Assembly (NCBI RefSeq): GCF_000485595.1
Contig: NW_014578263.1
Coordinates: 42,782-77,515 of the forward strand
Origin: Priapulus caudatus
Lineage: Eukaryota; Priapulida; Priapulimorpha; Priapulimorphida; Priapulidae
Direction of reading: 5' to 3'
Length of the DNA stretch: 34,734 bases
This document shows, piece after piece, positions 1 to 11,729 of this stretch; positions within the stretch are counted from its first letter, which is position 1, and every line of letters begins with the position of its first letter. Both the position numbers and the translations under genes were made by a program. The notes below the pieces were generated by a model, which did no database searches, was not told the origin of the DNA, and saw nothing but the letters and a program-made list of their open reading frames with translations.

Positions 1-660
1 GAGAGCCAGTCGAATATTGAGTCTGTGGATAGTTGGAGGAGAACAATCAGATTGGCTTTCATACGAGAGCTGCAGCCCGTCGCTCATTCATTAACACAGT
101 TGTGCATGGAAAATTTTGCCCTCCCCCGCAGGCACCGCTAGGAGATTTTCGTAGGCGGTAGCCGTTACGGCCGCGTGCCAGTGTGAATAGCCCACCGTAA
201 GTGAAGACACATTTACGCCCAACCAACCTGCGACCACAATTTTCACTGAATTCAATAAGTGCACGCCGCCAACAGAACAATTTTACAAATTTAGATTGAA
301 CACATTCTGATGTCATTTCACTCAACAGATTAGATACTAAATTAAGTAGAAGACACTATATACCTCACATTAGAAGAAATACAACATTTTACTAAAAAAC
401 TTGACAAATCGTAGACTGAAAATTTAGAAACTCATGATTAGAATTCAGTTAGTATAAGAATGTCGTTGCTTACACAGATAGTGGAAGACCTACTGTAGAA
501 ATGTGTCGGATCGTTCAGCGCTCCTTCCTTCTGAGGGGCACATTTTGCAGATGTGCTGGAACTGCTCCGCTCCTGAGAATCCAACTCTCACTGTACGTCA
601 CCTGTACCTGTAGAACGCAAGACCTGGCTCTATCTACCAACACATTAACTACATCACACA
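1..660. other. Unassigned sequence at left edge
   Basis: I see no convincing coding exon, RNA gene or repeat family here. The longest open frame (minus strand, 59-325) has no recognisable domain and no splice context, so I treat it as chance. Confidence 0.5.
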
Positions 661-664
661 CCCA

Positions 665-1015
665 ATGGAGAGTTTAGAGAGAGATGAAAGAAGAGAGAGT
701 GGAAGAGAAATGGATGGGGGGAGCGGAGGGAAAGAGAGGGAGGGGAGAAAAGAGGAGAGGAGCAGCACCGCACGGCCCCGCGGACAGGCCCGCCCCCCAG
801 ACACGAGACGCGGAGAGACCGAGAGAGCAGAGAGAGAGATACCCGCAGAGACGAGAGAGAGAGCAGAGAGACGAACCGAGACTCGACAGAGCAGAGAGAG
901 ACGCGACCGACGAGCACCGAGAGCAGAGACGAGAGACCGAGAGTGATCAAGAAAGAGAGAGACGAAAGAGAAAGAGAAGCCGCAAAGAGACGAGAGATCG
1001 TGAAGACAAGGACCG
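665..1015. repeat. GA-rich low-complexity tract
   Basis: The + strand is almost entirely purine, with irregular GAGA, GAGACGAGA and GAGAGCAGAGA motifs. It opens frames on both strands whose products are Arg/Glu-rich or Ser/Leu-rich, as expected from simple sequence. The purity is interrupted every 5-10 bases by CC or CG, which could be real divergence or read error. Confidence 0.8.
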
Positions 1016-1119
1016 ATGAGCAAAGACACACGCAGACCGAGGCCCCCACTACGCAACGTCTTTTGCCTCACTCGGTTCTTACCGTGTTCCACCACGGGAA
1101 GCAATCAGCCACCCGCACC

Positions 1120-2090
1120 TGACATGGTGAGAAGGATAACACCTGGTCATTACGTGCGTCAGTGTGCAGGAGGCTTCCTCAACCCCTGTCACCATGGTGA
1201 AGGGGCAAGGTCAACGTAAACAACGCGATCAAAGTGCTGGCGTAGCCTCATGGATTGCCAGAGTTTAACAATACTTTGTAGGAACGTAGATTAACCCGGA
1301 TAGCCTTCGTCCTCTGTAAGGATGTGATAGTAAACGTATGTTTTACAGGATTGCTAATAGTTCGGTTTTGTCGAATAAAAATCCGTTTGCCGCCCCCAGT
1401 TGCAACCACCAGATCTCGCCCCTCGTACATTTCTCCTCACCGCCCCCCTATCACCTTCTACATCATCTACCAATTAACTACATTATTCTCTTACTACCTA
1501 ACACGCTTCGGCCCTCGTAACCAAACGCAGCGCCCTTACCAGCTGAAAGCGCATGAGAGCCCGGCGTGACGAATGGGAAGTGACGTCGACTCCGCGGTCG
1601 GGGACCGCCGGAAAAAGCTGGCCCGCGTGACCCCTACTCCTACATGACCCGCTTCTCTTACATGAAAACCCCCAAGCAGTCGACCTCTGGCTTCGAGGCT
1701 CAACGCCACCACTACTTGCGCATGCCTCTCAGAATCCAGGCTCCCTGGCAGGATTCTGGGAGTTTTTTGTATCCGAGACCACTTGATGCGGGGGGCCCAA
1801 ACACCAAACCGCGGAGTCAGGATCACGTGCTTATCTGTGTGATCAAGATCATATATCGACTAAACAATACGCACTAGAACCTCATAAAGAATTCAGAAAT
1901 AAATTTCATTCGGTTGCGTAGGATACATAGATCTACTTGTCGTAATTTTTACTCACCGTGTTGATTCAAAAACGTACTTGCCTGAAGTTTCTGTGGTCAA
2001 TTCTGATAACTTCAGGTCAGCTTGAGAAAGCCTCCTGATAGGAGACGAAACGTCAAGCAGGTGCGCTTTGAATCAAAAACGGTTTGGCAG
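1120..2090 (+). repeat. Indel-rich direct copy of 2740-3555
   Basis: This block aligns collinearly with 2740-3555. Shared landmarks are GTCAACGTAAACAACGCGAT (1210 and 2830 regions), the CTCCCTGGCAGG...TTCTGG stretch (1740 and 3231), TCTGTGTGATCAAGATCATAT (1833 and 3301) and CCTCCTGATAGGAGACGAAAC (2032 and 3498). This copy has many single-base insertions relative to the other, which makes it about 20 percent longer. That pattern is typical of unpolished long-read sequence rather than ordinary divergence. Confidence 0.8.
1955..2083. repeat. Inverted-repeat element, noisy copy
   Basis: This is the copy of the hairpin at 3423-3546, with the same CCTCCTGATAGGAG loop motif and flanking GATTCAAA / TTTGAATC arms. 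The arms are broken by small indels here. Confidence 0.65.
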
Positions 2091-2099
2091 TGGTTTCAC

Positions 2100-2600
2100 G
2101 TAGTCGGATCCATGAAATGCTGTCAGTGACTCCGCCGATGCTCTCTTTGGCTCGATCACGCTGAGGAGAACAAGTGGAGAAATTAACTTTAAAGCATTTC
2201 CTATTTCCCCTCTTTTTTGCTGCCCCTGAAAACACATGGGGAACATGTGTACAGAAATGTACATATTAGAAATGTACAGTTTTACGATAAATGATCGAGC
2301 TTAAATAATAATGGGCTGTAGCTCTATAGATCTGTCAATGTTAGGCAGCCATATATTGGTGCAAGTAGTGAGTGTAGCATGATAAATCTTACCAGAGGTC
2401 ATCTAACAATCCATATGCTTCAATTAATGAGTGGACCAAGGATGCCTGCAATGCAATGAAGATATTTAAACGATTACTTGATATTCAATCATATTGCCAT
2501 GTATGTGCTATATTGCATATTCAGCGCAACCTCAGCTGTTTGAGACACCTGGCCTAAAAATATACCAGACCATGATATGCCCTTTACTTATATTATGAGA
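2100..2600 (+). repeat. Direct repeat, cleaner copy (partner 5343-5945)
   Basis: It is collinear with 5343-5945: CAGTGACTCCGC near 2126 and 5369, CTGTCAATGTTA near 2333 and 5627, ATTGGTGCAAG near 2356 and 5655, and GCCCTTTACTTAT near 2579 and 5925. No open frame is conserved between the two copies, so it is probably a non-coding dispersed repeat. Confidence 0.75.
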
Positions 2601-2626
2601 GTCAACAAAATTGAATCAGTAATGCT

Positions 2627-2695
2627 GAGAGGGTCTATGTCTCCCAGGGTACTGCCGGAACGTACCCTGGGTACAGTCCGGTATACCGGGTACTT
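2627..2695. repeat. Short palindromic element (GGTACTGCCGGAACGTACC family)
   Basis: A perfect 10-bp stem (2643-2652 with 2662-2671) closes a 9-nt loop. It is followed by the 12-bp palindrome CCGGTATACCGG (2678-2689). The same GGGTCTATGT...ACTGCCGGAACGTACC sequence recurs at about 11730 and, degraded, at about 8385. This points to a dispersed MITE-like family. Confidence 0.7.
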
Positions 2696-2733
2696 ACAGA
2701 AAACGTCTTTCCTATGGTTTTAGTGCTCACCAG

Positions 2734-2866
2734 GGAAGAATCCAGACGCATGATGGTGGAAGGAGACGGTCATTACGTGGTCAGTGTGCAGGAAGGCTTC
2801 CTCAACCCCGTCACCATGGTGAAGGTCAAGGTCAACGTAAACAACGCGATCAAAGTGCTGGCGTAG
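2734..2866 (+). CDS. Possible terminal exon of an unrecognised gene
   Basis: From a plausible 3' splice site (pyrimidine-rich stretch then CTCACCAG at 2726-2733), an open frame of 43 codons runs to TAG at 2864-2866. It includes [17 protein letters not shown] and [18 protein letters not shown]. The composition looks like real protein: varied residues and alternating hydrophobic beta-strand pattern. A possible poly(A) signal variant AATATA lies at 2975-2980. I do not recognise the family. After the TAG the same frame stays open for a further 44 codons, so the TAG could also be an interruption in a longer exon. A noisy copy lies at 1121-1245, and the upstream exons are not identified. It may be part of a gene, a duplicated gene fragment or a transposon remnant. 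Confidence 0.4.
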
Positions 2867-3422
2867 CCTCAGGATGCCGAGTACACAATCATTGAGGAAG
2901 CAGTAACCCGAAGCCTCGTCCCTGAAGGATGTGAAGTAACGTATGTTTTACAGATGCTAATAGTTCGTTTGTCGAATATAAAATCCGTTTGTTGAACACA
3001 GATCTGTGTACATCTATATATTTACATATCTAAATACTAAATTATATTATATATACACGCTGGTGTAACAAACGAGTTACAGTGAAAGGATGAGAGGAGG
3101 GTGGAATGGGAAGTGAGTGACTCGGGTGGGGACGGAAAAAGTGGGGTGACCTATTACATGACGTTTCTTAATGAACAAGCAGTGATTGGCTGAGGCTCAC
3201 GCCACCATATTGGATCCTCTTCAAATCCACCTCCCTGGCAGGTTCTGGAATTTTTTATCCGGACCACTGATCGGCCAAAAAAACGCACAGGATCACTCTA
3301 TCTGTGTGATCAAGATCATATGATCGGACTAAACAAATACGCCACTAGAACCTCATAAAGATTCATGAAATAAGTTCATTCGGTTGGTAGATAATAGATC
3401 TAACTTGGTTAATTTTTACTCA
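2867..3422. other. Unassigned sequence right of the possible exon
   Basis: No coding exon is evident. 3000-3060 is AT-rich, with TATATA runs. The stretch belongs to the repeat whose noisy copy is at 1250-1950. Confidence 0.5.
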
Positions 3423-3546
3423 ACCGTGTTGATTCAAAACGTACTGCTGACGTTTCTGGTGGTCAAATCTGATAACTTCAGTCAGCTTTGAGAAAGCCTC
3501 CTGATAGGAGACGAAACGTCAGCAGTGCGCTTTGAATCAAAACGGT
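3423..3546. repeat. Inverted-repeat hairpin element, 34-bp arms
   Basis: The left arm (3423-3456) and right arm (3513-3546) are reverse complements at 30 of 34 positions. They include an uninterrupted 14-bp stretch, ACTGCTGACGTTTC against GAAACGTCAGCAGT. The 56-nt loop holds a smaller palindrome, CTCCTGATAGGAG. It resembles a short foldback or MITE element; no transposase is present. Confidence 0.8.
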
Positions 3547-3555
3547 TGCAGGGTT

Positions 3556-5070
3556 CTCCAAGCTTTTTCATTATAGCATGGGGGTGCTGCCTTTACGGTC
3601 TTAGTTGCAAATCGCCGAAGGCCGGCTATGGCATTTATGGCCTATATTATGGCCTAATTTAGCATGGCGGGTATTATATTTAGAGTGGCGGGTGCATTTT
3701 AGGATGACGGGGCTCGACGATAGCCTGGCGGGCTGCCAGGCTATAAGTGCTCATGGAGAAGCCTGGGTTGAGTGTGACAGTGTCATGAATCTCTGTGCAA
3801 ATGTACACTTTCATGCACCGTGACATCAATACCTGCCGCTACAGCTAAACCTTACTTCTTGGCGTGGTGCCAACCGCCTCCCCAGTTGATCGTAATGTCA
3901 CATTTGCGGTTGACGAGGAACTCCGCTGCTCGCATGGTGGCGCCACAGGTCGCCGAGCTCAGCGTGAACACACCGCGAAACGGGAGGCAGTCGTAACCTA
4001 GCAACACATGACATCATCAATACATGTCACCTAGCAACACATGGATGTCCACACAGCAACAGGCTTGCCATCGGAGAGAAAACGCAAACGGGCCTAAAAA
4101 AAGGCTCAGCGTCGATTAACTTCCTCGAATATGCGCAGGAATCTATTATCCTGAGACGTTCGGCCTGAGTTTATTATCAAACGTGAGGAATTCTGTACAT
4201 AAAACATTGATAACATTCATGAGATGTTTCATTAACTATCACGGACTGCAGTATTCCTTGTATATGTGCGAGTATTACTAATGAAGTATATAACACGGCT
4301 ACAACCGGGTAGAAAAGTTAGAATAGCTTGTTGAACAGAGGCAGGGAGATGCCAGAGGAGCCGAGCGGGGACTCGCCGTGACCCGTGAAAAAGAGGGACT
4401 CCGCTGAAAAGAAGAGGGGCCCGCATCGAAATTCCAAATAACAGAATTAACAAATAACCGCGATGTGCTGGTATTTTGAAGATTGAGCATGCGATTGCAC
4501 TCTGCCAAATTTCATGCTATGAGGCACACTTTTCTCGGAAAAAGTGCCACGGTAAATATCTTGGGCAGCTCAGCCACAGTCTGCATACCTGAAAAGCCAT
4601 AGAAACGGTCTTTAGTATGCCGCAACCCGATTCTCTCAGGGGCGCAGTGCATCACGGACTCGCATGATGCAAAGCAGCAAGAACGCCACACAGAAGAAAG
4701 CGAAACATACGTCCAACGATCAGGCCTGAGTCCCGGCAGAAACTCGCAGAGAGTATTGACTCCGACTCGCCGATTAATTCGCGAACGATGATAACGTTCG
4801 CCGGAACGCCGAAGCCGCGGCTGCAACGCACACCCCCACCTTTCTCTCTGATCGGACGTATTTCCGTTTCTATCACGAATACTGTCAAAATTGTGACGAG
4901 GGGGGGGCGCAATCCCAGGCAAACGTAGAACGCCCGCAGCCGGACGAGCCGAGGAGACTGGGCTGTTACGGGATCTTGGGGGGTGGCCGGCCGATCGTCG
5001 TGCGGGGGCCCCCCGTGAAACCGAACGAAGCTCGCCAGCAAGGCAACATAAACTCACATTCATCGGCGTC
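3556..5070. other. Unassigned sequence with no supported gene
   Basis: The stretch 3605-3760 has repeated GGCCTA and GGCGGG words. 4500-5070 has open minus-strand frames (about 200 codons) with a Arg/Ser/Pro-rich, domain-free product. Neither looks coding. The two RFX-like motifs are listed separately. Confidence 0.45.
3993..4038 (+). promoter_or_regulatory. Pair of RFX X-box-like motifs
   Basis: GTAACCTAGCAAC (3993-4005) and GTCACCTAGCAAC (4026-4038) both fit the RFX consensus GTNRCC, 0-3 bases, RGYAAC. They are 33 bp apart and arise from a short tandem duplication (CCTAGCAACACATG appears twice). RFX sites often control ciliary genes, but no such gene is identified nearby, so the role is inferred only. 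Confidence 0.3.
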
Positions 5071-5071
5071 C

Positions 5072-5290
5072 ACGTATGAACACCGGGAGCGTGTGTGGTA
5101 GGAGCTGGTCGTACGCTAATCCGCATACTCCATGCATCTCATGGAGCGTATGAACACGGTGAGGTGTGGTAGGAGCTGGGTCGTAAACCTAACCGCATAC
5201 TCTGCAGTCCATGAGCGTCATGAAGCACATGAGCGGTGTGTAGGACATGGGTCGTACTAACCATACTCGCGCGCATCATGTGTGTATCTC
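5072..5290 (+). repeat. Three-copy tandem repeat, about 72-76 bp
   Basis: Units begin near 5072, 5148 and 5217. They share CGTATGAACAC, GTGTGGTAGGAGCTGG, GTCGTA and CGCATACTC, and the copies differ by indels. No coding frame runs through them. Confidence 0.7.
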
Positions 5291-5342
5291 TCATACTCGC
5301 CCTCATCAGTACATCGTCAGCCACTCCCAGGTATACTAGCGT

Positions 5343-5945
5343 AGTTCGTGACACCATAAAGCCTTCAGTGACTCCGCGCCGATGCTGGGCTCTTATCGCT
5401 CGATCGACCTGGAGGGGGCGCGTGAGGGAGGGAACAAGGTGGATAGAAGAGACGTGTAAGGAGGCATTTGCCTCGAGCATCCGCTCTTTTGCTGGCCCCC
5501 AGCGGAAACGACATCGGGAAACATGTGATAGCAGAATGTCCCTATACGAAATTACATTTGTCTTACGATAAATGATCCGCCAGCTAAAATAATAATGGGC
5601 TTCCACTCGTAGCCCTATAGCACAACCTGTCAATGTTAAAGCCAGGGCCATGCATATTGGTGCAAGAGTAGTGAGTCGTAGCTATGCAATAACCCTCCTA
5701 CCGCAGAGTCATCTAACATCCATATTCTTCAAATTAATGAGTGGAACGCAAAAAGGGAATGCCTGCCAATTCAAGCTAAGACTATTAAGACATTACTTTA
5801 TATTTCATTCATTAGCTCATGTATGTTCTATTAGTTCTATGTTTTTTATTCAGCGCAACCTGGTTCAGCTGTTTGAGATCACACTGCCTAAAACATAGTA
5901 GGCCAGCTTATCATATGACTATGCGCCCTTTACTTATGATGTACT
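5343..5945 (+). repeat. Direct repeat, indel-rich copy (partner 2100-2600)
   Basis: It is collinear with 2100-2600 but about 100 bases longer through scattered small insertions. This is the same noise signature as 1120-2090. Confidence 0.7.
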
Positions 5946-6200
5946 GGAAGGATAGGCGAGACCAAAAAAAAAAAAGCCCATATCACACCCCCACACAAAA
6001 ACACAAACAAAGCACACACAAACACCAAAACAAAAACAAAAAAAAAACAAAAAACAAAAAAAAAAAAAAGAATGAGAAAGTAAACAACAATAAAAACAAA
6101 CAACAAAAAAACAACCAAACAAGCGAAATACCGTACCCGCAAGCAGGACCACACCAAAAACACACACACACAAAAGGCCAAAGCCACGAAATACCCTACA
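5946..6200. repeat. A-rich low-complexity tract
   Basis: The + strand is made of A runs broken by C (CAAAAACAAAA, CACACAAAC). The minus-strand frames give Phe/Cys/Val-rich hydrophobic peptides, an artefact of composition. Confidence 0.85.
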
Positions 6201-6949
6201 AGCGCGCCTAACTGTACGCGGCTTATAGTCAAAAAGCCCGGGCCCTACTCGACCAGCCGCTGTAAAGCGACGCGAGCCCTGCTATAAGGTATCTAAACAA
6301 ACACAAAAAAAAAATATAACCCGCAATACCAGCCCTCTGAGCTATAGTAGGTCCCTAGCGATTATAGTTCCTAGAGGCTGATAAGTAGGCCTAGCCAGAG
6401 CTAGGATCTGGAGCATAGTTACGGTGCAAAATTCCACTTTAGGCAACCTTAGGTATCAATGAAGTGATGCAGCACGACTTTCTGTTAGCATAAACATGAT
6501 GCACACGGACTTTTTTTCTCGTAATAAGGAATGATGTCAAAACCCTAATCGCTAACCTAACGCCTACACAACACTTGCGATACGCTAAGCCTATGAGTTA
6601 TCACTTTTATCGACTAGTGGCAGTTAAGGGCTTAACGGGTAGGGTGCATCATTCTCTGATCATCACCGGAAAGTCTCGTGCACAGGTTGATGAACTACAC
6701 CAGCAACTCCGTGCATCACTTTCGTCGATACATAAGCTGCCCTAAACGTGGATTTGCCCCTATATACGCTATAGAGCTAAGCAGGCCTGACGCTATGCTA
6801 TCCGCGCGGCCTATAGTATAGAGCCTCGGCCTTAGTAATAGGCCTATAGCCTATATAGTAACACCTACATAGCATCTATTAACTAATAGCCCGCGTACAA
6901 TTCGCCGGCAGCCAACCTGTAGCCGGGCTAACTAGTACTAGAGGAACCT
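6201..6949. other. Unassigned, probably low-quality sequence
   Basis: Repeated TAGGCCTA, CTATAG and AGCTATAG words appear with no collinear partner that I can see elsewhere in the window. No exon is evident. It sits next to the noisy first half of the 3.3-kb duplication and may share the same poor base quality. Confidence 0.4.
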
Positions 6950-9900
6950 ACTACAATAGATACAATAATGTAACCCAAACCCAAGAGGCATACCGGTTTG
7001 GTTACATATGTATCACTACTACAGCTACTTAGTATATTAGTAGTACTAGACTACTATATACTAATCTATTAAGTATTAGTACCAGTAGTCTAGCCCGACC
7101 CAGGCTGTTCCGAGCAGGAGTGTGGTAAAGCCTAGGCTGGTTAACACTACGCAGCCACGCCCGAAGTGTTGTAGGTGACGAGGCATCTATGGTACCATTC
7201 ACTTTGTCTTCAGCGTTTATGGAAGGGAATCGCTAGCACGGTTAACATAATTCTGACTATAAACATATCCAATACTTTGTCTTCTGCACAATGATTCATT
7301 CTCTTTATTCCGCTGAAATTGCTAATATCTGAGTTTCAATGATTCCGATGCCACGCATTGCCCAGCATTCGCATTAATATTCCACAGAACAATATTCTAT
7401 TCATTCGAGAAACAAATAGTAAACAAGTTATTACCTGGCAGTGACCATGAAAAAAAGCTGTTAATTATTTTGTAATTTTAACAACTGGACAGACGTTAAT
7501 CTGATGCATATATATTGAACACCGACTCGTTGCAAATTCGTCAATATCGATTTTGTATCGTGGCAAAAGTCGGGTAAGCCAGCGCATTAACACCATGGCG
7601 CGTGGACAAAAAGAAGTAAATTTCATGTCTATTAACTCAATTGAAGTAAAAATTGTTTCTACTGCGCTGGTACGCCTTCTATCCACTGAGAGACTGCAGT
7701 ATAAACGGACTTTAGCGTAATTATTCAACTTGTGAATGGTATGGTAAGGTGCGAACCTATTTGTACGCGCATGTCTTATCTTTTTCGTACTTCTGGAGAA
7801 GAGATTGTTGTTTGTTCTTTTTAAATTTACACAGCAGACTAGCACGAGTTGTTGGAGAAAACGGTCACTCATCGTTTGGCGCAAACGCAAAACGACATAA
7901 ATTAGTTTAATAATCTACTTTTCAGTGCATTTATGTATGTAAATTATAAGCAGTGTAGCATCCTATCCTGCCCGAGCAACTACCATTATTCAACCTAATT
8001 CTGCTAACAGAAGAACTGGGAATGCTAGAAGTGAAATGCCAAGTCGCCTAAAATAGTGTCAAGCTACCTGCAGTCTGCAGAACAACACCTAACCATAACA
8101 TTAACAATAATACATAGTAGACAATTTATCGTAAAAAGCTCACATGACTGGCCGCCAGCCATAGTGCACAAACTTAACATCTTGGCATTAGGCAAAGGTT
8201 CGGTTCCATCGATAACAACTATATAAGCAAGCTGAACCACAATTCATTTGGAAATTCGGTCATGTTGCAAAATGACGTTATGCTTGCCCAGAGTAAATGC
8301 CAAAGTTTTCCCACACAGGTTGAACTGTCACCGAGTTTAGTGGCACATCCGAGTGCAAACTATATATATAACTGAGGGCTGCAGGACGTCTATGTCTCTA
8401 AGGGTAGCTGCCCCGGAGTACCTGGTTACTTTATCTCAATATCCGACCTCTTACCTCCGCCTGACGCCATCTAACGGAGTCTAGGGATCGCCTATGCCTA
8501 CTCCGTAACCCAACCGCTAAACCGCTAACCCATTATCAGATTTGTTCCCGCCAGAGGGTCGTCTCCGGTCATATAACGAGCCACGGTATGTTCCGGCATG
8601 TACTGGGGGTACATAGACCCTATGAGCTACACTAGGGTCTCAAACTAGGTTTGAGCACAGCACAATAGTAGCAACTTTAAGTTTGTAAACTCGAGTGTTC
8701 AAAATGTTAAATGGGCTTACCAGTGCCGTGGCATTACCTTCGAAGTCCTGTGCTAAACATAGCCAAATTTATATTTTCTTTTAACTGTGCAACCTTGCGC
8801 AATCAATGCTCCAGATCGTGTAAAACCAAAATTCCTTGCACGTAAACGGTCATTTTGACAGGTGTTATTGCAGCCGTCACACAGCCGACAATCCCATTTC
8901 ATTCAGAAATCATTCAGAATCGTTCAGGAATCGTCTGCCATGTTCCGCTGAAAACAATATTCATGGTTGTGAAGCTATTTATGGGGTGTCACTCGACTAC
9001 TGTAAAGGCCATATTTTTCGCGTACAGATATTTTCACGAATTCAGACTTGACGGACAATTTCGGAGACGCGTTTGCGAAATTCGCGAAAATTAAAACACC
9101 GTGAAATATACACCATATACGCAGGGCTCGAATTTTCCCAGTTTGATGTACGGATTTGTTCCTTCACGAATGAGCAAATCCGCTCAAAATCTAAGTAATC
9201 CGTACAGGGTAGGCTAAATTTTACTATGAAAGGAAAAATTACATGCAGGACAAACCGTCCTGAATAAAATACCTTAAAGTGAAACATTGCAATTTTAGCG
9301 TTGGGAGCTCAGCATTTTATTGTACAGATTTGTCAGATAGTTGATTGAAATGCTGTATAATGGCTCTGCCACCACAGACTCTGTTTCTGCTCTGTGTACA
9401 TTTAATGATTTTAAGACAAACTTGACTAAGAAGTTGCAGAGGTGGAAGGAGCACTGTAACGACAAGTTCTTTTTAAGTAATCCGTATGGATTTCGTTCAG
9501 GTTTCCTCATGAAATCCGTAACAAATCCGTAGGGTAATTTACCCTACGGGTTACCTATGAATTTGTGAAATTCTGAATTCTAAATATGTTCATCGTTTCA
9601 ACCGGTTGTCACCGAACATTACAACATGCATGTGCAACGACGGATCATTAAAGACAATAGTTTTTAATCTTCTAACATTTTGTCAAACGTTAGGGTCGGA
9701 CGTTGTTGCTGAAGTGTTTGTTGAACTTTAGCCAGTTGAGATTTGTTATGGGTTACGTATAGGCACCCATAGGTGCAGCCTCGTATATGAAAAAGCTGTA
9801 TCCCAGGTCTTTTGTCCACACCAAGGTTACTATAGCTGGGGCAGCCTTATATACGATGAGGCTGCATTCCATGGCTGCTGACTACATTCAGTACAATTCA

Positions 9901-10490
9901 GAACAAGTAGATTTGTTCATCTATTTTATTAACAATGAAGCCAATACCCCGTCAAGATTGTGATCGAATATTGTGAATCAAAGAGCTGTAATCAAAGATG
10001 AGTAAACTAAAGAAATGTACTGACACCCTATGTTACAGCATTGTGTCTATCAGCAGCGTTCATCAGTCAGACCACACGCTAGTCTGCTTTGCAGCAGTGT
10101 TTGGGGCACAAATTAATATTCTAGTTCCATATTTCGGAGGCAATTAATAACAGTTTGAGCAAAACAAAATGCTGCACTCAGTCAGTGTGACTATGAGTGT
10201 TGATCATACCCCCCCCCCCACCAACATCGTTATCACGTATGTGCAATATATATAGAGAGATCTAATCAGAGCGTGATGTATATCAGGAGGGAATGAAAAT
10301 AAAATTTAAATTTGTTAATTTAAGTTGATTTGCTTCTATTCACTCCTGGTGTATATGGATAGCCCCCACTGCTCGTTACATTGTATCAGAAGTAGATAAT
10401 AGGGAATAAATAAGGATTATTATAAGGATATCCCTATAGAATTATAGGGAATCCCTATAAGGATTATACGATTACATTATTGTATCTACT
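6950..10490 (+). repeat. Large tandem duplication, copy 1 (about 3.3 kb unit)
   Basis: It matches copy 2 (10490-13815) in order. The first half, about 7080-8640, is a noisy version of about 10550-11965, with roughly 140 extra bases over 1.4 kb. The second half, 8640-10490, is nearly identical to 11966-13815 at an offset of 3326. Neither copy contains a convincing coding exon; open frames conserved in both (8836-9051 and 12162-12377) have no recognisable domain. Internal landmarks are CTA-rich trinucleotide stretches, a C9 tract near 10210 and the GGGTCTATGT inverted-repeat element. Confidence 0.85.
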
Positions 10491-11729
10491 ACTACTAGCT
10501 ACTAGTACTAGTAGTAGTACTAGTACTACTATTACTAATCTATTAGTATTAGTACTAGTAGTATAGCCCGACCAGGCTGTGCGACAGATTGGTAACTAGG
10601 TCGGTTTACACTACGCCGAAGTTGTGTAGGTGACGTCTATGGTACCCTTTTCGTCACTTTTGGAAGGAGATCGCACACGGTAACATAATTCTGACTATAA
10701 ACATATCCAATTCTTTGTTTCTGCACAATTGATTCATTCTCTTTATTTCCCGAAATTGCTATATCTGGAGTTTTCAATGATTCCGATGCCGCATTGCCCG
10801 CCATTGCGCATTTAAATTTCCCACAAACAATATTTATATTCCTTTCGAGAACAAATAGGTAAACAAGTTATTACCGCAGTGGGACATGAAAAAAAGCTTT
10901 AATTATTTTTGTTAATTTTAACTAACTGGACAGACGTTAAATCTGATGCATATATATTGAAACCTTGCAAATTCGTCAATGCTATTTTGTTGTGGGAAAA
11001 GTCGGTAGGCATACATGCGGGAAAAGAGAGTAATTTCATTCATATTATCAATTGGTAAGCAAAAGTTGTTTCTACTGCTTACCCTTTCCACTGACTGCGT
11101 ATGCCTTTTACGTAATTATTAACTGTGAAGTGTGTATGGTAAGCGAAATATTTGAGCAATTTCTTTTTTGTTTCTGGAGAGAATTTGTTGTTTTTCTTTA
11201 TGTAAATTTACAACAACGAGTTGTTGGAGAAAACGTGCTCATCGTTTTGGCGGCAAACGCAAAACGACTATTTAAATTAGTTAATAATTACATTTCAGTG
11301 CATTATGTTATGTAATTATAACAGTGTTAGCATCCTACCTCCCGAGCAGTACGATTATCTACCTATTCTGCCTATACAGAAGAACTGGGAATGCTAGAGT
11401 GAAATGCCAAGGGCTAAAATGTGTCAAGCTACTGCAGTCTGCAGGAACAACGACCAACCATAACATTAACAATAATAATATTAACATTTATCGTAAAACT
11501 CACATTGACTGGCCCCAGCCATAGTGCAAACATTAACATCTTGCATTAGGGCAAAGGTTCGGTTCATGGATATAACTATATAAGCGCTGACCACAATTCA
11601 TTTTTGGAAATGTGCGTCATGTGCAAATGACGTATTCTTGGCCCAAGTATAATGGGCCAAAGTTTTCCCACACAACACTGTCAACAGTTTAGTGCACATC
11701 GTGCAAACTATATATATACTAGGGCTGAG

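Noticed and set aside
4512-5126. 204-codon open frame on the minus strand
   Set aside because: The Arg/Ser/Pro-rich product has no domain, no splice context and an overlapping alternative frame of similar length. It lies in indel-prone sequence.
7465-7890. 141-codon minus-strand frame
   Set aside because: It lies in the noisy half of the 3.3-kb duplication; the cleaner copy (about 10900-11290) does not keep the frame.
8836-9094. Frames conserved in both copies of the duplication (also 12162-12420)
   Set aside because: Conservation follows from the near-identity of the copies. Two overlapping frames are equally open and neither looks like a known protein.
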